Positions 53,299 to 61,936 of a DNA stretch of 64,000 bases are shown here, piece after piece. Numbering within the stretch: the stretch's first letter is position 1; every line of letters begins with the position of its first letter. The notes below the pieces were generated by a model that ran no database searches, was not told where the DNA came from, and saw only the letters and a program-made list of their open reading frames with translations. The stretch comes from Clostridia bacterium (lineage in GTDB: Bacteria > Bacillota > Clostridia > Oscillospirales > CAG-272). The DNA lies in the NCBI GenBank assembly GCA_017462795.1, contig JAFTQL010000042.1, positions 1 through 64,000 on the forward strand. The letters run 5' to 3'. Position numbers and translations under genes: made by a program.

Positions 53299-53602
53299 TG
53301 TTTTCTCCGTATGAAAAAATATGGTGAGTGGGGAAAGACACACCACTCCTATTATATTATATAACATTTTTGAAATTAACACAAGAGTTTTTTTGCTTTT
53401 TTAATGTAAATTTTTTATCATAGGCAGCTGATATTGAAATATCGTGTAAAATAATGATCGCGCGTTGTAAAATGAGCAATATTTGTCTGAAGAAATGTTT
53501 AAAGTGACTTGAAATAGCGTGTAATTTATCTTATAATTAAACCATACAAGTCCAAGAATTGTCTCACATGTATATTGACTGTATATCGAAAGGAGAAATG
53601 TT
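53299..53602. promoter_or_regulatory. lepA/Gfo-Idh intergenic region with direct repeats and a promoter
   Basis: Two direct repeats, TTGAAATATCGTGTAA (53435-53450) and TTGAAATAGCGTGTAA (53509-53524), differ at one base. The second overlaps the -35 of a TTGAAA (53509-53514)/TATAAT (53532-53537) promoter with a 17-nt spacer for the gene at 53603. They are candidate activator or repressor sites. No gene is seen in this stretch. Confidence 0.6.
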
Positions 53603-54679
53603 ATGGCAAATACGGTTGGTAATAAGAAAAAAGTTGCCCTTGTCGGATACGGCGGAATGGGCGGTTGGCATATAAGACACCTGCTGGGGAGCGATGTGGC
53701 TGAGGTTGCGGGTATCTGGGATATTGACGAGGTCAGAAGAGAAAAGGCTGCTGAAAGATCTCTTCACGTATACAAGTCTCTTGAGGACCTGCTTTCCGAC
53801 GAGGCGGTTGATATCGTGACTATAGCCGTTCCTAACGAATGGCATATGCCCATTGCTATTCAGGCGATGGAGGCAGGAAAAAATGTTATTTGCGAGAAGC
53901 CTGTTTGTCTTAACCATGAAGAGCTTGAAAAGATAATAGCTGTATCCGAGAAAACAGGCAAGCTGTTTACCGTTCATCAGAACAGGCGTTGGGACTGCGA
54001 CTATCTCATGATGAAGCAGGTGTATGCTTCGGGCGAGCTTGGCGAGGTGTTCGGTGTTGAGTCAAGAATACAGGGCTCGCGCGGTATCCCCGGTGACTGG
54101 AGAGGTCACAAGGAGCATGGCGGCGGAATGATACTTGACTGGGGCGTTCACCTTATCGACCAGATGGTAGGTATTATTTACGACAAGAAGATCAGGAAGG
54201 TGTACTGCCGTTGCGATCACATAACAAACTATGAGGTGGACGACGGATTCAAGCTGGATCTGTACTTTGAGGATGATGTCACCGCGAGAATTGAGGTGGG
54301 AACGTCTCACTTCGCGAGTATGCCCCGTTTCTACATGACAGGTACAAACGGAAGCGCCATCATAAATAACTGGACAGAGAACTGCCGCGTGGTGTGCTGC
54401 AAGAACTGGGATGAGAAGGACGTTGTTCCTGTTGTTACCGCCGCGGGTCTTACCAAGACTATGGCTCCCAGAGACGAAAAGACCATAACCGAGAGCGAGA
54501 TCGTCCGTCCCGACTCCGATGTGCATGATTTCTACCGTAATGTTTGCCTTGCTGTTGACGGAAAAGCAGAGCAGATAGTAACTCATGCTCAGCTCATGCG
54601 TGTGATGAAGATAATGGAGGCGGCATTCCGTTCCGACGAGGCGGGAGTGCCTGTTGAGATAGAAGACGAAATTTGTTAA
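53603..54679 (+). CDS. Gfo/Idh/MocA family oxidoreductase (1)
   Basis: A 358-residue NAD(P)-dependent sugar dehydrogenase. The Rossmann motif is VGYGGMGGWH (about 13-22), EKPVCLN (near 96) carries the catalytic lysine, and GGGMILDWGVHLIDQM contains the active-site His. The substrate is unknown. An AAAGGAGA site lies before the ATG, and the gene has its own promoter. It is only distantly similar to the tandem pair at 59521 and 60693. Confidence 0.85.
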   Translation: MANTVGNKKKVALVGYGGMGGWHIRHLLGSDVAEVAGIWDIDEVRREKAAERSLHVYKSLEDLLSDEAVDIVTIAVPNEWHMPIAIQAMEAGKNVICEKPVCLNHEELEKIIAVSEKTGKLFTVHQNRRWDCDYLMMKQVYASGELGEVFGVESRIQGSRGIPGDWRGHKEHGGGMILDWGVHLIDQMVGIIYDKKIRKVYCRCDHITNYEVDDGFKLDLYFEDDVTARIEVGTSHFASMPRFYMTGTNGSAIINNWTENCRVVCCKNWDEKDVVPVVTAAGLTKTMAPRDEKTITESEIVRPDSDVHDFYRNVCLAVDGKAEQIVTHAQLMRVMKIMEAAFRSDEAGVPVEIEDEIC

Positions 54680-54762
54680 TCACAAAAAGCAAGGTATGCT
54701 CATAAGATAATATCGAGAGCGCGAAAGCTCTTAAACCTTGAAATCTTAACGGAGGATATCTT

Positions 54763-54852
54763 ATGAACAACTGTTTGTGCAACCTTTTTGATAACAGCAA
54801 TATCTGGCTCATTATCATTGCTCTCATTCTCATATTCTGCTGCTGCGGTTAA
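54763..54852 (+). CDS. 29-residue cysteine-rich membrane peptide
   Basis: A tiny gene with GGAGG at 54751-54755, 7 bases before ATG. The peptide begins MNNCLCNLFDNSNIW, has one hydrophobic helix (LIIIALILIF) and ends CCCG. Such peptides in Clostridia have been annotated as YjcZ-like or high-cysteine small proteins and are sometimes linked to sporulation; that is recollection, not a search. It is followed by a strong terminator, which supports a real transcript. Confidence 0.68.
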   Translation: MNNCLCNLFDNSNIWLIIIALILIFCCCG

Positions 54853-54872
54853 TCAAAGATAATATTAAACTG

Positions 54873-54917
54873 AACAGCAAGCTCCGCGCCGATAATGTCG
54901 GCGCGGAGCTTGCTGTT
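54873..54917. terminator. Strong terminator
   Basis: AACAGCAAGCTCCGCGCCGA and TCGGCGCGGAGCTTGCTGTT form a perfect 20-bp stem with loop TAATG followed by TTT. It lies between the small peptide gene and the convergent AraC gene. Confidence 0.92.
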
Positions 54918-54921
54918 TTTA

Positions 54922-55743
54922 TCATCTTTTTTTGGCGTCGCCCGGTGCTGAGCCGGTTCTTTTTTTGTAGAGACGGTAAAATGAGGAATAGTCCTTGAAG
55001 CCGCATTTCTGACTTGCGGCTATCGCGCCCTCACCGAGGGCTATCAGCTCCTGTACCATTATCAGCCTTTTTGAGAGAACATAGTCGTATACAGACGTAC
55101 CCGTCAGCTTTCTGAAGGTTCGGTTTACCTGAGACGGGCTCATGTGTATGTATTCCGACACCCCCTCCGGCGACAGCTCTCCCGTCGGGTTGTCGTTGAC
55201 ATATGAAATAAGCTTTTTTCCGATATTGTCGTCTTCGGATACCGTCTCTCTGCTGTCCTTGGCGTAAAAAGCCGTGTTGACGGCGCAAAGAAGAGCCGCG
55301 AGATTGGACAGCATTGACTGCCCGGGGTCTATGGTATGGCACTGTGCTTCGATCTGTCTGAAAAAATCCAATGGCTGTATACCCGTGAACTCGGTGGAGA
55401 GATATTGGTTTTTTTCTCCCAGATCCCTGTTGGTGAAGGCTGTGAGAATGCTGTCGCTCATGCCAATGGAGCGCAGGGCGTCCGCGTGAAAGTTCAAAAC
55501 GTATCTTTCGTATTCACCCTTTCCCGTAACGATGAGCTTGTGCGTTTCGGCGGGACGCATGAGCATAAGGCAACCGGGGTACATGGAATACTCCTGTCCT
55601 TCCACAAGATATTTTACTTTTCCCGAAACATAGCAAAGCATCTCATAGTCGTTGTGAACATGCAACACGTAGCTTTTGTCGTTGGGGGCGTTGACCTTGG
55701 TGTGATCGAGCGTTATACCCTTGTTGTCATATATATTAGCCAT
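54922..55743 (-). CDS. AraC family transcriptional regulator
   Basis: A 273-residue regulator. The N-terminal cupin domain includes HVHNDYEMLCYVSGKVKYLVE (in two strands, about 28-50). The C-terminal AraC DNA-binding domain includes EYIHMSPSQVNRTFRKLTG and GEGAIAASQKCGFKDYSSF. It is divergent from uxuA, with 174 bases between. It probably activates the hexuronate/glycoside operon in response to a sugar acid. Confidence 0.88.
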   Translation of the reverse strand: MANIYDNKGITLDHTKVNAPNDKSYVLHVHNDYEMLCYVSGKVKYLVEGQEYSMYPGCLMLMRPAETHKLIVTGKGEYERYVLNFHADALRSIGMSDSILTAFTNRDLGEKNQYLSTEFTGIQPLDFFRQIEAQCHTIDPGQSMLSNLAALLCAVNTAFYAKDSRETVSEDDNIGKKLISYVNDNPTGELSPEGVSEYIHMSPSQVNRTFRKLTGTSVYDYVLSKRLIMVQELIALGEGAIAASQKCGFKDYSSFYRLYKKRTGSAPGDAKKR

Positions 55744-55842
55744 ATTTACCTCGCGATTTTAGTGCATAATAGCTTACTGTATATCTATTATACCATAAGA
55801 TGCTCAAAAATACAATATATTTTGATTATTTTTGCAATTCCA

Positions 55843-55866
55843 TTGTAAATGTAAATAGAGTATAAT
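55843..55866 (+). promoter_or_regulatory. Candidate activator-dependent promoter of uxuA
   Basis: TATAAT at 55861-55866 lacks a good -35 at normal distance; TTGTAA at 55843 is only 12 bases away. Such a promoter usually needs an activator, consistent with the divergent AraC gene. Confidence 0.45.
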
Positions 55867-55917
55867 TAACTTGAAAATATTTCAGACTATATTTTTAAAA
55901 TAATAAGGAGACAAACT

Positions 55918-56958
55918 ATGAAGCTGACGTTCAGATGGTATGGCGACGACGATCCCGTGACGCTTGAGCAGATCAGACAGATACCCAAAATGAGCGGTAT
56001 CGTGTCAGCGGTCTATGACGTAAAGCCGGGCGGCGTGTGGAGTGAGGAAAGCATTGCGGCTATCCGCAAAAAGGCAGAGGACAACGGACTTGAGTTTGAG
56101 GTGGTGGAGAGCGTTCCCGTACCCGAGGAGATCAAGTACGGCGGAGAGAACGCAAAGGCTCTCATCGAGAATTATTGCGAAAATGTCCGCAGACTTGGCA
56201 AGGCAGGTGTTAAGTGCATTTGCTACAATTTCATGCCTGTTTTCGACTGGCTGAGAAGCGAGCTTGAGCATATAAGCCCCGACGGCTCCAATTCTCTCGC
56301 TTACGACGAGCAGACGCTCTTTACAATGAATCCCGCCGCGGGTGACCTTTCCTTGCCCGGTTGGGACGAGAGCTACACAAAGGCGGAGCTTAACAGACTG
56401 CTGGATATCTACAAAAATGTTGACGAGGAGAAGCTTTGGGAGAATCTTTCCGTGTTCCTCAAGGCAGTCATTCCCGTTGCCGAGGAGGCAGGCGTCAATA
56501 TGGCTATCCATCCCGATGACCCGCCGTGGGGCATATTCGGTCTTCCCAGAATAATGACATGCGAGGCAAACTATGACAGATTCCTGAGTATCGTGGACAG
56601 TCCCGCCAACGGCTTGACCTTCTGCACAGGCTCTCTGGGCGCGTCATGTGACAACGACCTTGTCCATATGGCGGCAAAGTACGCTGACAGAATACACTTC
56701 CTGCACCTGCGCAACATCAAGATCACCGGTGAGCGTCAATTCCATGAGGTAGCGCACCCCACGGAGTGCGGCTCTCTTGATATGTACGGTATAGTCCGCG
56801 CGCTGTGCGACAACGGATTTGACGGCTATGTCCGTCCCGACCACGGCAGAATGATCTGGGGAGAGAAGGGCAGATACGGCTACGGTCTTTATGACAGAGC
56901 GCTGGGTGCTGCTTATATAGTGGGTCTTTTTGAAGGTATAGAGAAATCTACAAAATAA
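55918..56958 (+). CDS. uxuA: Mannonate dehydratase
   Basis: A 346-residue enzyme converting D-mannonate to 2-keto-3-deoxygluconate in glucuronate breakdown. MKLTFRWYGDDDPVTLEQIR at the start, MAIHPDDPPWGIFGLPRI and FLHLRNIKITGERQFHEVAH are strongly typical, with metal-binding His/Cys/Asp residues in FCTGSLGASCDND and VRPDHGRM. AAGGAG precedes the ATG. It heads a run of seven co-directional genes. UxaC and KDG kinase/aldolase genes are not in the window. Confidence 0.93.
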   Translation: MKLTFRWYGDDDPVTLEQIRQIPKMSGIVSAVYDVKPGGVWSEESIAAIRKKAEDNGLEFEVVESVPVPEEIKYGGENAKALIENYCENVRRLGKAGVKCICYNFMPVFDWLRSELEHISPDGSNSLAYDEQTLFTMNPAAGDLSLPGWDESYTKAELNRLLDIYKNVDEEKLWENLSVFLKAVIPVAEEAGVNMAIHPDDPPWGIFGLPRIMTCEANYDRFLSIVDSPANGLTFCTGSLGASCDNDLVHMAAKYADRIHFLHLRNIKITGERQFHEVAHPTECGSLDMYGIVRALCDNGFDGYVRPDHGRMIWGEKGRYGYGLYDRALGAAYIVGLFEGIEKSTK

Positions 56959-56973
56959 AAGAGAGGTAAGGTT

Positions 56974-57813
56974 ATGAAAGAAAAGATACTTGACGGTAAG
57001 GTAGCCGTTATAACAGGCGCGGGCGGTGTTCTTTGCTCCGCCTTCGCGGAGGCGCTGGCGGGAGCGGGCGCAAAGGTGGCTCTCCTTGATCTCAACGGAG
57101 ACGCGGCATGCGAGATGGCGGACAAGATCTGCGCCGCGGGCGGTGTGGCAAAGGGATATGCCGCAAATGTTCTTGACAAGAAAATACTTGAGGACGTTCG
57201 CGCCGAGATCACAAAGCAATTCGGTAAGTGCGATATTCTCGTAAACGGCGCGGGCGGAAACAGCCCCCGTTGTACCACCGCTCATGAGTACTACGAAAAG
57301 GGCGATGAGTATGCTACCGATGTAAAGACCTTCTTCAATCTTGAAAAGTCGGATTTTGATTTTGTGTTCAGCCTCAACATCATGGGAACTCTCCTGCCCA
57401 CGCAGGTATTCGCTCCCGATATGATCGATCGTGACGGCACTGTGATCAATATCTCCTCCATGAACGCGTTCACCCCCCTCACCAAGATCCCCGCTTACAG
57501 CGCGGCAAAGTCGGGTGTATCAAATCTTACTCAGTGGCTGGCTGTTCACTTTGCTTCCGCGGGGATCAGAGTAAACGCCATTGCTCCCGGATTCTTTGCC
57601 ACCAAGCAGAACGCGGCTCTCCTCTTTAACGAGGACGGTACTCCCACACCCAGAACAGACAAGATACTCCGCGCAACTCCCATGGGACGCTTTGGCAAGC
57701 CCGAGGAGCTTCTCGGAACACTTCTGTGGCTGTGCGACAGCTCGGCGTCGGGCTTTGTGACAGGTGTTGTTGTTCCCGTTGACGGCGGCTTCTCCGCTTA
57801 TTCGGGTGTTTAA
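56974..57813 (+). CDS. SDR family D-mannonate oxidoreductase (fructuronate reductase)
   Basis: A 279-residue short-chain dehydrogenase. TGAGGVLCSAFAEALAGAGA is the NAD-binding loop, VNGAGGN replaces NNAG, and the catalytic Ser-Tyr-Lys set lies in NISSMNAFTPLTKIPAYSAAKSG. The insert CTTAHEYYEKGDEYATD is typical of SDR-type mannonate oxidoreductases that replace UxuB beside uxuA. It begins 15 bases after uxuA with GAGAGG before the ATG. Confidence 0.88.
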   Translation: MKEKILDGKVAVITGAGGVLCSAFAEALAGAGAKVALLDLNGDAACEMADKICAAGGVAKGYAANVLDKKILEDVRAEITKQFGKCDILVNGAGGNSPRCTTAHEYYEKGDEYATDVKTFFNLEKSDFDFVFSLNIMGTLLPTQVFAPDMIDRDGTVINISSMNAFTPLTKIPAYSAAKSGVSNLTQWLAVHFASAGIRVNAIAPGFFATKQNAALLFNEDGTPTPRTDKILRATPMGRFGKPEELLGTLLWLCDSSASGFVTGVVVPVDGGFSAYSGV

Positions 57814-57839
57814 TATGATTTTACGGAGGTAAGACGGTT

Positions 57840-58685
57840 ATGAATATCAAAATGAAGCTTTGCGCGTTCGCCGATGAGGCATCTTCCGATATCGCGGGAC
57901 AGATCGCCGCTCTTAAGAGAAACGGTTACGACTATCTTGAGATAAGAGGCGTGAACGGCACTAATATCAGCAAGATCACCGTAAACGAGGCAAAGGAAGT
58001 AAAGAAGATGCTTGATGACGCGGGACTTGCCGTATGGTCTATGGGCTCGCCTATCGGAAAGCACCACATGGAGAGAGATTTCGCTCCCCATCTTGAGGCT
58101 TGCAAGAGAGTTATTGAGCTTTCTTACATTTTTGAGACACCCAGAATACGTATGTTCAGCCTTCATCCCATAGCGGGAGAGGACAACGAGACCACGCGCA
58201 AGAGAGCCTTTGAGCATCTTGACAAGATCTGCGCTGTCACTCCCGACGACAGAATACTCTGCCATGAGAACGAAAAGCATATTTACGGTGAGACCGCCGA
58301 GAACTGTCTTGACGTTCTCAGGACCTTCCCCAAGATCCGCGGCGTGTTTGACCCCGCGAACTTTGTTCAGTGCGGTGTTGATACACTCAAGGCGTGGGAG
58401 ATGCTCAAGGACTATATCGACTATATGCACATCAAGGACGCTCTTGCCGACGGAACCGTTGTTCCCGCGGGACAGGGTATCGGAAATGTGGCTCAGATAG
58501 TAAAGCTTTACGCGGCGAGAGGCGGACAGGTGGTAACTCTTGAGCCTCACCTTCAGGAATTTGTGGGACTTTCGGGACTTGAAAACGGAGAGTCCGTAAA
58601 GAACCTCAATATCCAATACAAGGACAACAACGAGTCCTTTGATGCGGCTGTAGCGGCTCTCAATACCATACTCGAAAATATTTGA
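57840..58685 (+). CDS. TIM-barrel sugar isomerase/epimerase family protein (1)
   Basis: A 281-residue protein of the xylose-isomerase-like TIM-barrel (AP endonuclease 2) superfamily. LCAFADEASSDIAGQIAAL at the start, then LCHENEKHIYG, GVFDPANFVQCG, YMHIKDAL and TLEPHLQEF carry the metal-binding Glu, Asp, His and Glu. It may epimerise or eliminate from a (keto-)sugar. It is in the uxuA operon with GGAGG upstream. ATG 57852 is an alternative start. Confidence 0.82.
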   Translation: MNIKMKLCAFADEASSDIAGQIAALKRNGYDYLEIRGVNGTNISKITVNEAKEVKKMLDDAGLAVWSMGSPIGKHHMERDFAPHLEACKRVIELSYIFETPRIRMFSLHPIAGEDNETTRKRAFEHLDKICAVTPDDRILCHENEKHIYGETAENCLDVLRTFPKIRGVFDPANFVQCGVDTLKAWEMLKDYIDYMHIKDALADGTVVPAGQGIGNVAQIVKLYAARGGQVVTLEPHLQEFVGLSGLENGESVKNLNIQYKDNNESFDAAVAALNTILENI

Positions 58686-58708
58686 CCGATATCGGGAGGA
58701 ATTTTATC

Positions 58709-59479
58709 ATGACACTTGGCGCTCAGTTTTATACTGTTAAGGACTATACAAAGGATCTTACTTCCTTCGCGGAGGCACTGAAAAAGGTAGCCGACATCGG
58801 TTATACCACTGTTCAGATCTCGGGTACATGCGACTATGAGGCGGATTGGCTTGCCGAGCATCTGAAGGCGACGGGACTCAAGTGCGTGCTTACACACACA
58901 AAGCCCGACAGAATACTTAACGATACAAAGAAGGTCTGTGACGACCACAAGCTCTTCGGTTGCCGCAACATCGGTCTTGGAATTATCCCCGGAGGCAAGA
59001 ATCTTACCGAGGAGAAATATCTTGATTTTGTAAAGAACTATAAGCCCGCGGCAGAGGAGATAGTTGCCAACGGCTGTAAATTCTTCTTCCACAATCACTG
59101 CATGGAATTCTACAAGGGTGTGGACGGCAAGTGCTTTATAGAGAGAATGATGGAGGACTTTACTCCCGACGAGCTTAATTTTACACTCGACACATATTGG
59201 GTGCAGTACGCCGGCTGTGACCCCAACGAATGGCTGAGAAAGCTCAAGGGCAGACTTGAGTGCATCCATCTCAAGGATATGGCTATAGACGGAGATACAT
59301 GGGAGCACCGCATGGCATCCGTGGGCTACGGAAACATGAATTTCCCAAAGATCATCGAGACGGCTGCCGAATGCGACGTAAAGTATCTGCTTGTTGAGCA
59401 GGATAAGTGCTACGGAGAAGATCCCTTTGAATGCTTGAAGAAGAGCTACGACTATCTGCGCGCTCTCGGACTTAACTGA
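58709..59479 (+). CDS. TIM-barrel sugar isomerase/epimerase family protein (2)
   Basis: A 256-residue protein of the same superfamily as its upstream neighbour but diverged. LGAQFYTVKDYTKDL is the typical start, followed by FFFHNHCMEF, FTLDTYWVQYAG and CIHLKDMAIDG as metal-site strands. ATG 58709 follows GGGAGGA; an in-frame TTG at 58682 overlapping the previous stop is rejected. The substrate is unknown. Its placement before two Gfo/Idh genes suggests it acts on their oxidised products. Confidence 0.82.
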   Translation: MTLGAQFYTVKDYTKDLTSFAEALKKVADIGYTTVQISGTCDYEADWLAEHLKATGLKCVLTHTKPDRILNDTKKVCDDHKLFGCRNIGLGIIPGGKNLTEEKYLDFVKNYKPAAEEIVANGCKFFFHNHCMEFYKGVDGKCFIERMMEDFTPDELNFTLDTYWVQYAGCDPNEWLRKLKGRLECIHLKDMAIDGDTWEHRMASVGYGNMNFPKIIETAAECDVKYLLVEQDKCYGEDPFECLKKSYDYLRALGLN

Positions 59480-59520
59480 TCGGTATGATCAATATATAAC
59501 TATAACGGAGGTATTTGAAA

Positions 59521-60696
59521 ATGGAAAAGGTAAGACTTGGTATACTTGGACTTGGAAATATGGGAAGCTCCCATGCAAAAAAGATATATGCGGGCGAATG
59601 CCCTGAGATAGTTCTCACCGCGGTTGCCGACAAGAAGCCCGACAGAATGGATTGGGCAAAGGAAAATCTCGGAGAGGATGTTGCTGTGTTCGCTACAGCC
59701 GAGGAAATGCTTGACAGCGGTCTTATTGACGCGCTTATCGTTGCCGTTCCTCACTACGATCACCCCACCTACTCCATCATGGCTATGCGCAAGGGCATTC
59801 ACGTTATGTGTGAGAAGCCCGCGGGCGTTTACACAAAGCATGTCCTCGAGATGAACAAGGTTGCCGATGAGTGCGGTGTTGTGTTCGCTCTTATGATGAA
59901 CCAGAGAACAAACTGCGTTTACAGAAAGATGAGAGAGATAATCAAGAGCGGTGAGATGGGCAACATCCGCCGTACAAGCTGGATAATCACCGACTGGTAC
60001 CGTCCTCAGGCGTACTACAACTCCGGAGACTGGCGCGCAACATGGTCGGGAGAGGGCGGCGGAGTTCTGCTCAATCAGTGTCCCCACAACCTTGACCTGT
60101 GGCAGTGGATCTGCGGTATGCCTAAGACGGTTGACGCAAAGATGCACTTCGGTAAGTGGCACGACATTGAGGTAGAGGACGACGTTACAGTTTACGTTGA
60201 GTACGAAAACGGAGCAACGGGTACATTTATCACCACAACAGGTGATCTCCCCGGTACTAACAGATTTGAGATCACACTTGAAAAGGGTAAGCTTATAGCC
60301 GATAAGACCACACTTACCATGTGGAAATCCGAGGACGATATGACAGAGCCCGAATTTTCCGCTATAAACGAAAAGCCCTTCGGTAGAATGAATTTCATCA
60401 AGAGCGAGGTAGAGACAGACGGCGAAAATCCTCAGCACATGGGTGTTATGAGAGCGTTCGCGGCAAACATTCTCCGCGGCGAGCCTCTGGTGGCTGACGG
60501 ACGCGAGGGCATCAACGGTCTGACGCTCTCCAACGCAATGCACCTTTCCGCGTTCACGGGAAAGCCCATCGACATTGCGACCTTTGACCACGACCTTTAC
60601 TATAACGAGCTTATGAAGCGTGTTGCCACATCCAAGCGCAAGGAAGTAAGCGCGTCCGTTACCGCCGCTGATATGGATAACACCTTCGGCTCATGA
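59521..60696 (+). CDS. Gfo/Idh/MocA family oxidoreductase (2)
   Basis: A 391-residue NAD(P)-dependent dehydrogenase. The Rossmann loop is LGLGNMGSSHA, the catalytic lysine motif is EKPAGVY (near 99), and GEGGGVLLNQCPHNLDLWQW holds the active-site His. ACGGAGGT lies 8 bases before ATG 59521. The stop overlaps the next start (ATGA). It is highly similar to that next gene, a tandem duplication. This subgroup includes enzymes that oxidise the 3-hydroxyl of glycosides. Confidence 0.87.
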   Translation: MEKVRLGILGLGNMGSSHAKKIYAGECPEIVLTAVADKKPDRMDWAKENLGEDVAVFATAEEMLDSGLIDALIVAVPHYDHPTYSIMAMRKGIHVMCEKPAGVYTKHVLEMNKVADECGVVFALMMNQRTNCVYRKMREIIKSGEMGNIRRTSWIITDWYRPQAYYNSGDWRATWSGEGGGVLLNQCPHNLDLWQWICGMPKTVDAKMHFGKWHDIEVEDDVTVYVEYENGATGTFITTTGDLPGTNRFEITLEKGKLIADKTTLTMWKSEDDMTEPEFSAINEKPFGRMNFIKSEVETDGENPQHMGVMRAFAANILRGEPLVADGREGINGLTLSNAMHLSAFTGKPIDIATFDHDLYYNELMKRVATSKRKEVSASVTAADMDNTFGS

Positions 60697-61865
60697 GTGA
60701 CGAAAATAAATTAAAGGTAGGCATAATAGGCGTCGGCAATATCGGCGGCGCTCATGCCTCCGCCGTGTATGGCGGTGAGATAGAGCACATGTGCCTTGCG
60801 GCGCTGTGCGATTGCGATCCCGAAAAGGCGGCAGAGCTGAGACGCAAGTATCCCGATATACCTGTTTTTGAGTCTGCCCGAGAGCTTTTTGACAGCGGAC
60901 TTGCCCAGGCGGTGATCATTGCCACCCCCCATTACTATCATCCGCCCATTGCTGTTGAGGCGTTCCGCAGAGGACTGCACGTGCTTACGGAGAAGCCCGC
61001 GGGCGTTGACTGCAAGAGCGCGGGAGAGATGTGCCGCGCGGCAAAGGAGAGCGGCAAGACCTTTGGCGTGATGTTCAATCAGAGAGCCAACAAGCTGTTT
61101 TCCGAGGCTCGGCGCATGATCCTTGCGGGGGAGCTTGGCGAGCTTAAGAGAGTGGTGTGGATAATCACCAACTGGTATCGCAAGCAGAGCTATTACGATT
61201 CGGGAAGCTGGCGCGCCACATGGGCGGGCGAGGGCGGAGGGGTTCTCCTTAATCAGGCGCCCCACAATCTTGACCTGTGGCAGTGGATCTGCGGTATGCC
61301 CAAGGCATTGCGCGCGGAATGCAAGGTTGCTAAGTTCCATGATATTGAGGTGGAGGATGAGGCTTGCATACAGGCGGAGTACGAAAACGGCGCTACCGCT
61401 GTGTTTATCACCTCTACGGGAGATTATCCCGGTACAAACCGACTTGAGATCACGGGAACGGGAGGTAAGATGGTTCTGGAGAATCACAAGCTGACCTTCC
61501 ACAAGCTGTCAATGGATGAGCGGGAGTTCAGGATGACCTCTGCGGATGTCAAGAACCCCGTGCAGATCATAGAGATAGAGGACGAGCGCTACAACGGACA
61601 CTGCGTGATCCTCGAGAATTTCGCGTCCGCGGTGCTGTTTGGTACTCCCTTGCTCGCTCCCGGAGAGGATGCTCTTTGCGAGCTTTCCATTTCCAATGCC
61701 GCATATCTTTCGGCATGGCAGGATAAAAAGATCACGCTGCCCGCCGATGAGGACGCATTCCTTGACGAGCTGGAGAAAAGAAAAAAGGCGTCCGTTCTCA
61801 AGAACCCCGACGGCGAAAGCCTTGGAACAGGCTCTTACGCGGATCGCTGGAATACCAATTGGTAA
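60693..61865 (+). CDS. Gfo/Idh/MocA family oxidoreductase (3)
   Basis: A 390-residue paralogue of the preceding gene: GVGNIGGAHA, EKPAGVD and EGGGVLLNQAPHNLDLWQW are aligned. It is coupled to its neighbour by a 4-base overlap. The two could act on different sugars or form a mixed oligomer. The C-terminal 25 residues (SLGTGSYADRW) differ from the paralogue. Confidence 0.87.
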   Translation: MSDENKLKVGIIGVGNIGGAHASAVYGGEIEHMCLAALCDCDPEKAAELRRKYPDIPVFESARELFDSGLAQAVIIATPHYYHPPIAVEAFRRGLHVLTEKPAGVDCKSAGEMCRAAKESGKTFGVMFNQRANKLFSEARRMILAGELGELKRVVWIITNWYRKQSYYDSGSWRATWAGEGGGVLLNQAPHNLDLWQWICGMPKALRAECKVAKFHDIEVEDEACIQAEYENGATAVFITSTGDYPGTNRLEITGTGGKMVLENHKLTFHKLSMDEREFRMTSADVKNPVQIIEIEDERYNGHCVILENFASAVLFGTPLLAPGEDALCELSISNAAYLSAWQDKKITLPADEDAFLDELEKRKKASVLKNPDGESLGTGSYADRWNTNW

Positions 61866-61876
61866 ACCGATACTGA

Positions 61877-61909
61877 CGGCTGTTGCGGATATAAAAGGCG
61901 CAACAGCCG
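61877..61909 (+). terminator. Stem-loop between the Gfo/Idh and GH94 genes
   Basis: CGGCTGTTGCG and CGCAACAGCCG form a perfect 11-bp stem, followed by TTTATTAATATTAT. It may lower expression of the GH94 gene relative to the upstream operon. Confidence 0.65.
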
Positions 61910-61936
61910 TTTATTAATATTATACAGGAGAACGAT

